Assembly: GCF_007743815.1 (NCBI RefSeq)
Contig: NZ_CP036265.1
Span: 4,409,823-4,473,822 of the forward strand
DNA length: 64,000 bases
DNA from: Alienimonas californiensis
GTDB lineage: Bacteria; Planctomycetota; Planctomycetia; Planctomycetales; Planctomycetaceae
Reading direction: 5' to 3'
Position numbers and translations under genes: made by a program. Shown piece after piece: positions 19,569-27,260 of this stretch (position 1 is its first letter; each line of letters opens with the position of its first letter). A model generated the notes under the pieces. It searched no databases and had not been told where the DNA came from. It worked only from the letters and a program-made list of their open reading frames with translations.

Positions 19569-20933
19569 ATGGCAGACCGTCAGAAATCCGTCGAACGATT
19601 TTCTTTCCCGCAAGAGCCGATCGATCGGTTGGTCAAGCCGATCAATCAGTTTCTCCACGTCGAAGCGGCGAGCGGGATCGTCCTCCTGCTCTGTGCGGTC
19701 GCGGCTCTCGCGGCGGCGAACTCCGCGATTGCCGAGGCGTATCTCGGCTTCTGGAAGACGCCGATCGGCGTCGCCGTGGGAGACTTCGAACTGCGGCATT
19801 CCCTGAAACACTGGATTAACGACGGGTTAATGGCGGTGTTTTTCTTCGTCATCGGCCTGGAGGTGAAACGCGAACTTGTCCTTGGGGAACTGCAGGACAT
19901 TCGGCGCGCCGCCCTGCCGCTCGCGGCGGCGCTTGGCGGGATGCTCCTGCCGGCGTCGATCTATCTGGCATCGCAGTTCGGCGAAACGGGGCAGCGGGGG
20001 TGGGGAATTCCCATGGCCACGGACATCGCCTTCGTCGTGGGGTGCATGGCGGTGCTCGGCCGGCGGGTGCCCTCCGCTCTCCGAATCGTTCTGCTCTCCC
20101 TGGCGATTATCGACGATATCGGGGCGATCCTGGTGATCGCCTTCGGTTATACCGAATCCATCCACTGGATCTGGCTGACGGCGGGGATCGCGGGGATCGG
20201 CCTCGTCTGCATCATGCAACGCCTGGGGATTCGCAGCATGGGCATGTACACGCTGTTGGGCGTCTTAATCTGGCTCGGGTTTCATGAGTCCGGTATCCAC
20301 GCCACGATCGCCGGCGTGGTTCTGGGATTAATGACGCCGGCTCGCGCCTATCTCGAACGTGGAACCGGCAAGGAACTCCTGAAGCGCGCCAGCGAGTTTA
20401 TTCACGGCGGAAGTTGGGAAAAGGAGCCGGACCGTGCGGCGGAAATCAGTCGATACCGCCGCGCGACGCGGGAGACGATCTCTCCCCTGGAGTATTTGAT
20501 TCACGTCCTGCACCCCTGGGTCGCCTTTTTTATCATGCCCGTGTTCGCGCTGGCCAACGCCGGGGTGCCGTTTCAGGCTGCGGACGCGGCGTCCCCCGTG
20601 GCGCTGGCGGTGATCGCGGGGCTGGCCGTCGGTAAGCCGGCCGGCATTCTGATCTTGTGTTGGCTCGCGTTAAAAACCGGCCTGGCCCGGCTCCCTGCGG
20701 GGGTCACCTGGCGGCACCTGGCGGGCGGGGGATTTCTGGCGGGCATCGGCTTCACGATGGCCCTATTTATCGCCGGCCTTGCGTTCGCGGACGAAACGTT
20801 ACTGCGGTCGGCCAAGGTCGGCGTGCTCGTCGGATCGCTGACCAGCGCCGTGGTCGGTATGGCCGTCCTCGCAACCTCTCCGGTCTCCTTGGCGGCCACG
20901 CAGACCGGGCCGGTTCACGGATCAGAACCATGA
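19569..20933 (+). CDS. nhaA: Na+/H+ antiporter NhaA
   Basis: 454 residues from ATG 19569; in-frame upstream sequence is rejected because NhaA homology starts at about residue 20 (RLVKPINQFLHVEAASGIVL). Transport residues are visible: Asp152 in MATDIAFVVG and the Asp182-Asp183 pair in LAIIDDIGAIL, which correspond to the E. coli Asp133 and Asp163/Asp164 cation site. About 11-12 membrane helices are expected. A hydrophilic loop (about residues 258-305) is longer than in E. coli NhaA (388 residues), as in many non-proteobacterial members. It exports Na+ (and Li+) in exchange for protons. The structured leader suggests cation-dependent control. Confidence 0.95.
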   Translation: MADRQKSVERFSFPQEPIDRLVKPINQFLHVEAASGIVLLLCAVAALAAANSAIAEAYLGFWKTPIGVAVGDFELRHSLKHWINDGLMAVFFFVIGLEVKRELVLGELQDIRRAALPLAAALGGMLLPASIYLASQFGETGQRGWGIPMATDIAFVVGCMAVLGRRVPSALRIVLLSLAIIDDIGAILVIAFGYTESIHWIWLTAGIAGIGLVCIMQRLGIRSMGMYTLLGVLIWLGFHESGIHATIAGVVLGLMTPARAYLERGTGKELLKRASEFIHGGSWEKEPDRAAEISRYRRATRETISPLEYLIHVLHPWVAFFIMPVFALANAGVPFQAADAASPVALAVIAGLAVGKPAGILILCWLALKTGLARLPAGVTWRHLAGGGFLAGIGFTMALFIAGLAFADETLLRSAKVGVLVGSLTSAVVGMAVLATSPVSLAATQTGPVHGSEP

Positions 20934-20934
20934 T

Positions 20935-20952
20935 CCGGGGAGACCTCCCCGG
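20935..20952 (+). terminator. hairpin after nhaA
   Basis: CCGGGGA (20935-20941) pairs with TCCCCGG (20946-20952) around a GACC loop, starting 2 nt after the nhaA stop. There is no T run, so efficiency is unclear. Confidence 0.5.
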
Positions 20953-21384
20953 CTCAGTCCGCTGCACCGGTGCGAAGAATTCAGGACAGGTCGTCACCAC
21001 CATGGGCGGCCGGTGAAATGCGAGCGCTCCCGGTCGCTCACGCACCCGCCGATTCACACGCTCAACGTCGCCGAGCGTGTTGGAGGCGAACGCTCCCCGC
21101 CGCCGCGGACGCGATCGGCGCCTCCGTCACGCGGTGGCGGGAGAAAACGGCTGGAGATCGGGAACCGCAACCCGCTGGTTGGCTGCTCGTTCTCGCCCAG
21201 CAGGGGCGGCATGAAGTTCCTCGCCCCGTCACTGGTCGTCGTCTGTTTTCTGACGCGGCGGGCACAACCGATCGTCGGCGGCGTTCAGTCTTGCGGTCCG
21301 TCCCGTCGGCCCTTGGCGTTCGACCTGCCGGGGCGTGATACTAGCCCGCGTTGATCCGTTTCCGCCCACGCCGCCGACCGTCCC
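20953..21384. other. intergenic region, no gene supported
   Basis: About 430 bp between nhaA and the secretin-N protein. Short open frames are present but have no recognisable domain. The last ~25 bases form the C-rich leader of the next gene. Nothing else is seen. Confidence 0.55.
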
Positions 21385-24279
21385 ATGCCTCGCGTCGACG
21401 TCACCGCCGTTTTATGGTTCGCGGTCGGGACGCCGCTGCTGTTCGGACCGACTCCCGCCTTTGCCCTTCAGGAGGATTCCCCGGCAGAGCAGGCCAAGGA
21501 AAAGACGCCCGCCGCCTCGAAGCCGGCCGAGTCCAGCCCCGCCCCCGCCGCGAAGGAGAACGACGCCGCGGCGGCCAAGGACGCCCCCAAGGACGCCCCG
21601 AAAGACGCCTCCGCCGACTCTAAGGACGCTGCCGCCGCTCCGGCGATCGTCAAACGGCCCGCGGCTCCGGAGGGCGCCGCGGCGATCGTGGAGGGCGGGG
21701 CGGATCTGTTCGACGCCGATGCCGACGGCAACTACTCCTTCAACTTCCGCGGCGCCCCCTGGCCGGCCGTGGTGACCGCCCTGGCGGACGCGTCCGGCCT
21801 GTCGCTGGACTGGCAGGAACTGCCGGGGGATACGCTCAACCTGCGAACCCAGCGGGCCTACACGGCCGAAGAGGCCCGCGATCTGATCAACCGGCACCTG
21901 CTCGCCCGCGGCTTCACGCTGCTGGTCGACGGCGAGGTGCTGACGGTGGCGAACCTCAAAAAGCTCGACCCCGGCGCCGTGCCGGCCGTCACGCCGGAGG
22001 AACTGGCGGACCTGCCGCCCAACCGCTTCGTGAAGTGCGTGTTCGCCCTCGACTGGCTTCCCGCCGAGCGGGCCGCGGAGGAGCTCAAGGTCCTGCTCTC
22101 GCCGCGGGGGACGCTCGCGGCGCTGCCGGGCAGCAACCGGGTGCTCGCGATGGACGCGGCCGGCAACCTGCAACAGCTCGCCGCCATCCTGCGTGAGGAA
22201 CAGCAGGGCCGGGGCAAGGAGCGGCTCGTCCGCCAGTTCCGCCTAGAGCACATTCGCGCCGACCGCGCCAAGCAACTGCTGGACGAGTTCCTCGGCCTCG
22301 TGAAGGAGGACGACTCGCTGCCCTCCAATCCGCAACTGGCCCAGATGGAGATGCAGATGCGCATGCAGCAGGCCCAGATGGCGAAAAACCAACCGGGCGG
22401 CGGGGCGGACGGCAAGGCGGCGGGGACGATCCGGCTGATCGTCAACGAGCGGGAAAACGCCATCCTCGCTCAGGCCCCGCCGGAGCAGATGGCGATCCTC
22501 GAAAGCAGCGTGGAGGCCCTCGACGTCCCCCGCGATCCGACCGACGGCCTGCTGGCCCGCATGGTGATGCGGGAGGACCCGGTCCGCATCTACCGGCTCG
22601 CCCGCCTCAACCCGGAAATGGTGGTGCGGTTGCTGTCGAACAGCGGGGAACTCGGCCCGCTGACCCGGGTGGAGGTGGACGAAAAGGCAAACGCCCTGGT
22701 GGTGAACGGCTCGCCGACGGATCACCTGATCGTCGCCCGACTCGTCGAGAGCCTGGACGGGACCGATCGCAGCTTCGAGGTCCTGCCCCTCCGCCGCCTG
22801 CCGGCCGACTACGTCGCCGGCACCGTGCGGTTCATGATGGGCGTGGAAGAAGAGAAACCGGACGACGACGGCAACTCCCGATACGGTTTTTTCAGCTACG
22901 GTTACGGCTCCTCCTCAACGGAGGAGGAAGAGGAGGGACCGGAGGGCCAGTTTCGGGTGGACGCGGACGTGCGGAACAACCGCCTGCTCCTGTGGGCGAA
23001 TCCGGTCGAACTGAGCGAGGTCAACGCTCTGTTGGTGAAGCTCGGCGAGGTCCGGGCGAGCGGCGTGAACCGCTCCGCGACGCGTGTGCTGGACGTCACC
23101 GCCGATCAGTCCGAGGAGATCCTCGAGCGGCTCCGCACCGCGTGGCCCCATGTCCGCGACAACCCGCTCGACCTCCCCGCCGCCCCGCCCGCAGCGCCGA
23201 CTGGGGCCGGCCCGTCGGACGCCCCGCCCGGCGAGGGGCCGGAGGCGCGGATCGACGCACCGGGCGAGGAGTCGAACGTCGCGGCCCGCAGCCCGATCTC
23301 GGCCCGGCCGGCGGCCCTGCGACAGGCGGCCGATACACCGTCCCCGCCGCCCCTGACGCCCGAGCGAATCACGGTTCGCCGCACGCCGGACGGCCGGTTG
23401 GTGCTCGAGAGCGACGACCTCGACGCGTTGGACGCGCTGGAGGACCTCGTCGGCGACCTCACCCCGCCGCAGCGGGAATTTCACGTCTTTCAATTAGAAC
23501 ACGTGCAGAGCGCCGAGTGGCTCACGTATCAGCTCGAAGACTTTTTCGAAGCCGACGCCGACGCGGAGGAGACCCGCGACTGGTGGGGACAGCCGATTAA
23601 CGTCAAAAGCGAGGCGCCCGGCCGGTTGTCGGACCGGAAGCCGCTACGGTTTATCGGCGACTCGGACACCCGCACAATCCTTGTGCAGAACGCCACGCCC
23701 GCCCAACTGCGACAGATCGGCGACCTGCTGAAGATTTGGGACCAATCCCCGGAGCAGCGGGGCGGATCGCTCCGGCTCACGCAGTATTTTAATCTCAAGA
23801 GCGCCAAGGCGGAGCAGGTCGCGGCGACGATCAAGGACGTCTATCGGGACCTCCTCAGCACGGACGACCCGGCGCGGCAAAAGGGCGACGAGAAGGAAAA
23901 GCAGCCCGCCGCCCCCGCCTACACCTACGTGTACGGCCGGCAGAACGAGGACGACCGGGGCGGCGACGAGGAGCCGCCGATCCGTTTTAAAGGGCTGCTG
24001 AGCGTCGGCGTGCACGAGGAGTCCAACACCCTGGTGATCTCCGCCAGCGAGGGCCTGATGACGAACGTGGCCGCGCTGGTGGAGGTCTTGGAGGAGAACG
24101 CCCGGCAGGCGACCGCCGCGAGCATGATGTGGCAGGGCGGCCCGCGGGCCGTCGACGAGATGAAGACCCGCCTGCAGAACGTCCTCGGGGACAGCGTGAC
24201 GATCTCCCCCGCCCGCGTCCCCGCCTCCGCCGAGGTCGGCGCCGCCCGCACCCTCGGCGACCCGCCCGACGCGGAGTGA
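21385..24279 (+). CDS. exported secretin-N repeat protein without a secretin channel
   Basis: 964 residues. An N-terminal signal (VLWFAVGTPLLFGPTPAFA) is followed by an Ala/Lys/Pro/Asp-rich linker to about residue 95. An STN/N0-like domain follows (WPAVVTALADASGLSLDWQE). Several secretin-N-type beta-alpha modules come next, each with a V-x-E-x-x-N-x-L-x-V pattern, such as TRVEVDEKANALVVNGSP and LSVGVHEESNTLVISASE. Acidic Gly/Ser inserts (EEEEEGPEGQ) and a Pro-rich linker (about 590-650) separate modules. The beta-barrel secretin domain that ends GspD/PilQ is missing, so it probably does not form an outer-membrane pore. The last codons overlap the next gene (GTGA). Role unknown; a periplasmic scaffold is plausible. 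Confidence 0.8.
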   Translation: MPRVDVTAVLWFAVGTPLLFGPTPAFALQEDSPAEQAKEKTPAASKPAESSPAPAAKENDAAAAKDAPKDAPKDASADSKDAAAAPAIVKRPAAPEGAAAIVEGGADLFDADADGNYSFNFRGAPWPAVVTALADASGLSLDWQELPGDTLNLRTQRAYTAEEARDLINRHLLARGFTLLVDGEVLTVANLKKLDPGAVPAVTPEELADLPPNRFVKCVFALDWLPAERAAEELKVLLSPRGTLAALPGSNRVLAMDAAGNLQQLAAILREEQQGRGKERLVRQFRLEHIRADRAKQLLDEFLGLVKEDDSLPSNPQLAQMEMQMRMQQAQMAKNQPGGGADGKAAGTIRLIVNERENAILAQAPPEQMAILESSVEALDVPRDPTDGLLARMVMREDPVRIYRLARLNPEMVVRLLSNSGELGPLTRVEVDEKANALVVNGSPTDHLIVARLVESLDGTDRSFEVLPLRRLPADYVAGTVRFMMGVEEEKPDDDGNSRYGFFSYGYGSSSTEEEEEGPEGQFRVDADVRNNRLLLWANPVELSEVNALLVKLGEVRASGVNRSATRVLDVTADQSEEILERLRTAWPHVRDNPLDLPAAPPAAPTGAGPSDAPPGEGPEARIDAPGEESNVAARSPISARPAALRQAADTPSPPPLTPERITVRRTPDGRLVLESDDLDALDALEDLVGDLTPPQREFHVFQLEHVQSAEWLTYQLEDFFEADADAEETRDWWGQPINVKSEAPGRLSDRKPLRFIGDSDTRTILVQNATPAQLRQIGDLLKIWDQSPEQRGGSLRLTQYFNLKSAKAEQVAATIKDVYRDLLSTDDPARQKGDEKEKQPAAPAYTYVYGRQNEDDRGGDEEPPIRFKGLLSVGVHEESNTLVISASEGLMTNVAALVEVLEENARQATAASMMWQGGPRAVDEMKTRLQNVLGDSVTISPARVPASAEVGAARTLGDPPDAE

Positions 24280-24710
24280 ACACGGCCGTCCCACTGTACG
24301 AACCCACCCCAACCGCCGGCCGCCGGTTGTGGCGACTGCTTAGGACACTCGCCCTGCCATGGATCGTCTGCGGGGGCCTGCTGTGCTCGCTGTGCAGGCT
24401 GACGCCCGCGGCGACCGTCACTGTGCCAGACAGTAAACACTCCCCCCGACTTGCTGCGTCGGTGACGGGCTCTCGATCAGACCTCCCCGGTCCATTCGTG
24501 CTGCTCCTCGCGTGGAACCAGCGACTTTTTCTAAACGGGTTTCCGCCGCCGAACGAGGTGTGTTATTGGGGCTGGGCGGGGTTGAGGGGAGCGAGTCACC
24601 ATCATCTGGGCGGGCTGGTGGCGGCCGTGGACGTCAGTGGGTGGTACCTGATCCCGTTCCCGCTGCTGTGGTCCGGCGTCAACCTCTGGCGGTGGGTCCG
24701 CTGGGCGTAG
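24276..24710 (+). CDS. small membrane protein coupled to the secretin-N gene
   Basis: 144 residues from a GTG at 24276 that overlaps the preceding stop as GTGA, implying translational coupling. It has a hydrophobic segment near the N terminus (TLALPWIVCGGLLCSLC) and another at the C terminus (GWYLIPFPLLWSGVNLW), with Trp/Gly-rich sequence between. No family is recognised. The overlap and the two hydrophobic segments favour a real gene, but the sequence is short and GC-rich, so a chance frame remains possible. Confidence 0.45.
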   Translation: MNTAVPLYEPTPTAGRRLWRLLRTLALPWIVCGGLLCSLCRLTPAATVTVPDSKHSPRLAASVTGSRSDLPGPFVLLLAWNQRLFLNGFPPPNEVCYWGWAGLRGASHHHLGGLVAAVDVSGWYLIPFPLLWSGVNLWRWVRWA

Positions 24711-24817
24711 TCGACGACCGTCGCGGAAACGATCCGGCTCAGGTTCCGCCGTGGCCCCGGCGTCGGCGTGGCGGGGAGGAGTCAGCCCGGACGCTCGTTC
24801 GGCAAGAGAAGCGGGAT

Positions 24818-25285
24818 TTAATCCGCAAGGACCGTGAGGTGAACGACCTCGACCGGCGTGACGTCGGCGAGGGCGTCGGCGACCAACGACCTGTGACAGC
24901 GGTCTGCGTCAGGACAGGTGCACAACAGGCAGCACCGTTGGTCGGCGACCAACTCGGCGAGTTTCTCCAAGGCGTCCACCGCCGGGGCCGTCGTCAGGTG
25001 TTCGTTGACGGCGGTGGCGAACGCCCGCCAGTCCTTGTCGGCTTGGAACCGCTTGCGGGCATCCCGCGGCGACCCGAGGGGGCGGAGGTGCGTGTAACCG
25101 ATGTCATCCACCGCGAGCCGCGCCGCCAACCCGTTCTTGCTGAACCCCGCCCGGCGGGAGAGCGGCAACTCCCGCACGTCGACGACGCGCTGCACGCGGT
25201 GTTCAAGCAGTACCTCGATCAGTCGGTCGACCGACACGCCGGTGTAGCCGGCGGTGAGGAGGAGACTGTCGGGCGGCTTTTCCAA
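24818..25285 (-). CDS. DUF488 family protein
   Basis: 155 residues from a TTG at 25285, which follows a purine-rich GAGAGGGG stretch; a GTG at 25315 is an alternative. DUF488 hallmarks are LLLTAGYTGVSVDRLIEVL at the N terminus, VVDVRELPLSRRAGFSKNGL, YTHLRPLGSPRDARKRF, and the Cys/His-rich CCLLCTCPDADRCHRSLVADAL. The conserved Cys and His residues suggest a metal or catalytic site, but the biochemical role is not established. It lies downstream of tRNA-Val on the same strand. Confidence 0.85.
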   Translation of the reverse strand: MEKPPDSLLLTAGYTGVSVDRLIEVLLEHRVQRVVDVRELPLSRRAGFSKNGLAARLAVDDIGYTHLRPLGSPRDARKRFQADKDWRAFATAVNEHLTTAPAVDALEKLAELVADQRCCLLCTCPDADRCHRSLVADALADVTPVEVVHLTVLAD

Positions 25286-25406
25286 ATCAATCCCCTCTCT
25301 CCAGCGGAAAGGCACGGCGGGCGGCGTGCCCCTCGGCGTTGTCGCACGAACAGGTGGCACAGGGGAGGGGCGCCCGCCGCGACCCGTTTCATCCCTGTTT
25401 CCGTAG

Positions 25407-25480
25407 TAGGCGGTGAGGGACTCGAACCCTCGACCTTCTGCGTGTAAAGCAGACGCTCTAACCAACTGAGCTAACCGCCC
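25407..25480 (-). tRNA. tRNA-Val (anticodon TAC)
   Basis: A 74-nt cloverleaf reads from 25480 to 25407. The acceptor stem GGGCGGT/ACCGCCT has one G-U pair at its end. It has the D arm TAGCTCAGTTGGTTAGAGC and an anticodon stem TCTGC/GCAGA with loop TTTACAC, giving TAC at 34-36. The T arm contains GGTTCGAGTCC, and the discriminator is A. CCA is not encoded. Its first 10 bases also encode the end of the AAA ATPase gene. Confidence 0.95.
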
Positions 25481-26358
25481 GCGGGCAGTTTAGCGACTTC
25501 GGCGGCGCTCACACCCGTGGCCCGGCGCCGGGGCGTCGGCGGGGCGGCCGGTGGATCGTCCGCGGCCAACGACGCGGCGTCGGCGAATCGCAGCCGCAGG
25601 GCCAGGGCGCCGCAGCGTTCCTGGAACTGGGCGCCGGTGTCGCCGGCGCCGGCTTCGACCACCTCCTGCCAGCGTTCGGGGCGTTCGGCGAGAATGCGGC
25701 GGGCGAGGTGGAAGCGGCCGTCCTCGTCCAGCGGGGGAAGCTCGACGACCCGGTCGATCCGGCCCGGCCGGGTCGCCGTCTGGCGGGGCGAACCGAGCGC
25801 CGGGTCGAGGCGTTCCGGGTGGTTTGTCGTGACCGCGATCAGCAACCCGTCCGCCCGCTGGACCCCGTCCAGACAATTCAGCAGACAATCGAACGTCAGT
25901 CCGCCCTCCTTCACGGCGACGTTTTCCCGGCCGTGGAAGACGGCGTCCACGTCCTCGAGCAGGGCGAGGCAGGGGGCCTCGGTCAACATTTCCGCCCAGT
26001 TCTCCCGCAGTTCGTCGTTCTTCAAACTGGCGAGGTCGTAGGCGTAGACCGGCAGGTCGAGGTCCTCGGCGACCGCGCGAACCAGCGCCGTCTTGCCGGT
26101 GCCGGGGGGGCCGTGGAGCAGCCAGCCGCGGCGCCAGGGCAGGCCGCGGTCGCGGTACCACTGCTCGCTGGCCTTCCAGTCGCGGGCCTCGGCGATCAGG
26201 CCGCGGGCCTCGGCATTGAGGGCGAGGGGAGCGTAGGGGTTGCCGTCGCCGGTCTCCCCGCCGAGTTCGTCGAACCCCCGGCCCAGCGGGCGATGCGCGA
26301 GGCAGGGCCGCAGGTCGGTGTGGCCGGCGGCGCCGCGGTTGCGGCGGACCTCCTTCAT
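25471..26358 (-). CDS. BCS1-like AAA ATPase domain (downstream half of a split gene)
   Basis: 295 residues from the ATG at 26358. The AAA core has Walker A HGPPGTGKT (82-90), Walker B CLALLEDVDAVF, sensor 1 AVTTNHPERLD, and the arginine-finger region RPGRIDRVVELP. WYRDRGLPWRRGWLLHG directly before Walker A is typical of BCS1-type AAA proteins. The upstream half, with the membrane anchor and BCS1 N-domain, is in another frame (26358-26963) and ends with TGATG, overlapping this start by one base. In-frame codons upstream of this ATG (HTVRFVHGTAG) also look like BCS1 sequence, which points to one gene with a -1 shift near 26415-26440. The stop codon TAG lies inside tRNA-Val. Confidence 0.75.
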   Translation of the reverse strand: MKEVRRNRGAAGHTDLRPCLAHRPLGRGFDELGGETGDGNPYAPLALNAEARGLIAEARDWKASEQWYRDRGLPWRRGWLLHGPPGTGKTALVRAVAEDLDLPVYAYDLASLKNDELRENWAEMLTEAPCLALLEDVDAVFHGRENVAVKEGGLTFDCLLNCLDGVQRADGLLIAVTTNHPERLDPALGSPRQTATRPGRIDRVVELPPLDEDGRFHLARRILAERPERWQEVVEAGAGDTGAQFQERCGALALRLRFADAASLAADDPPAAPPTPRRRATGVSAAEVAKLPAGG

Positions 26359-26963
26359 CACGCCGCCCCGATCGCCGGCGGTGCCGTGGACGAATCGCAC
26401 GGTGTGCCGACGGCCCTCGGCGGCTTGTGACGGGCCTCGAAGGCGTTGAACCGCTCGGCGGCCCGAGCCATCAAGTCGTCCGAATCGAGCGTGCCGCGGA
26501 GGAACAGCAGGGTGAGCGGCTTCTCCTCCCAGTTGCGACAGGTCAGGCCGTCGTGCATCTCCTCGTCTTTGGATTCGCCCCGCCGCACCCAAACCGCTGA
26601 GCGTCGCCAGCCGGCGCCGCGCCACCAGAGGCGGCCGGCGGAAGGCGTCACCTCCATCGGGACAAGTTGCACCCGCCGAACGGGCCGCACGTGCAACATC
26701 CAACCCAGATAGCTCTTCGGCCCCCACTTGGAGGTGCGAAAGGAGCTGCGCAGTTCCAACAGCACCGCCTCCGCCTGATAGCCCCGCACGTTCACGCTGA
26801 CGATCGCGATGCGGGTGAGGTGCGTGAGAAACTCCCGCACCTTGCCGAACGTCGCCGCAATCAACGTCAGTGCCGCGGCCCCGCCGGCGAACTGCCAGCC
26901 GTCCACGGCCGCCAGCGGCGGACCGGAACTTGCGAACAGGAGGGCCGGGGCGTGAAGGAACAT
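26358..26963 (-). CDS. BCS1-type N-terminal domain (upstream half of a split gene)
   Basis: 201 residues from ATG 26963. It has a short hydrophobic start, a transmembrane helix around residues 25-45 (FAGGAAALTLIAATFGKV), and then a beta-rich domain with YLGWMLHVRPVRR, LWWRGAGWRRSAVWVRR and PLTLLFLRGTLDSDDLMARA. The last resembles the BCS1 N-domain segment before the ATPase. The protein stops at 26358-26360 in a TGATG overlap with the ATPase frame. Either two coupled genes form one complex, or an ancestral or sequencing frameshift has split a single ORF. The last ~15 residues (TPCDSSTAPPAIGAA) are low complexity, consistent with reading out of frame. Confidence 0.6.
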   Translation of the reverse strand: MFLHAPALLFASSGPPLAAVDGWQFAGGAAALTLIAATFGKVREFLTHLTRIAIVSVNVRGYQAEAVLLELRSSFRTSKWGPKSYLGWMLHVRPVRRVQLVPMEVTPSAGRLWWRGAGWRRSAVWVRRGESKDEEMHDGLTCRNWEEKPLTLLFLRGTLDSDDLMARAAERFNAFEARHKPPRAVGTPCDSSTAPPAIGAA

Positions 26964-27178
26964 GCGGACTCGGACCCCGCTCGTCGTGTCGAGGTTCGCG
27001 TCTGGCCGAGCTGCAGCAGAAGTGCGAATCAAGTACCTCGACGCGCGGCCGGGGCGAGCCCGTATTCGGTCTCCCGGCGCCGTCCCGATCGGCCGATAAA
27101 TACGTGGGGTATGCGCCGTAGGGGCAGGCCCCCCGCCGATTCCGGGCCCCCGCCCGCACGGGTTCGGGAAATGCTCAT

Positions 27179-27184
27179 TATAAT
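27179..27184 (+). promoter_or_regulatory. consensus -10 box inside a perfect palindrome
   Basis: TATAAT at 27179-27184 lies within the 12-base perfect palindrome TCATTATAATGA (27175-27186) in otherwise GC-rich sequence, about 75 nt before the DUF11 gene start. No strong -35 box is seen 15-19 bases upstream. The palindrome could also be an operator. Confidence 0.5.
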
Positions 27185-27260
27185 GATCATCGTCGGCAGT
27201 GAATGCCGCGGGGCCGTTCCGCTGGTCCCTCTCACAGGACGCAGACTTCAGGAGAAACTC

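Noticed and set aside
21013-21354. 113-codon frame between nhaA and the secretin-N gene
   Set aside because: No domain, no credible start context, and composition similar to intergenic DNA.
25286-25465. N-terminal extension of the DUF488 protein through the tRNA
   Set aside because: The extra residues would be translated from tRNA-Val sequence and have no DUF488 similarity.
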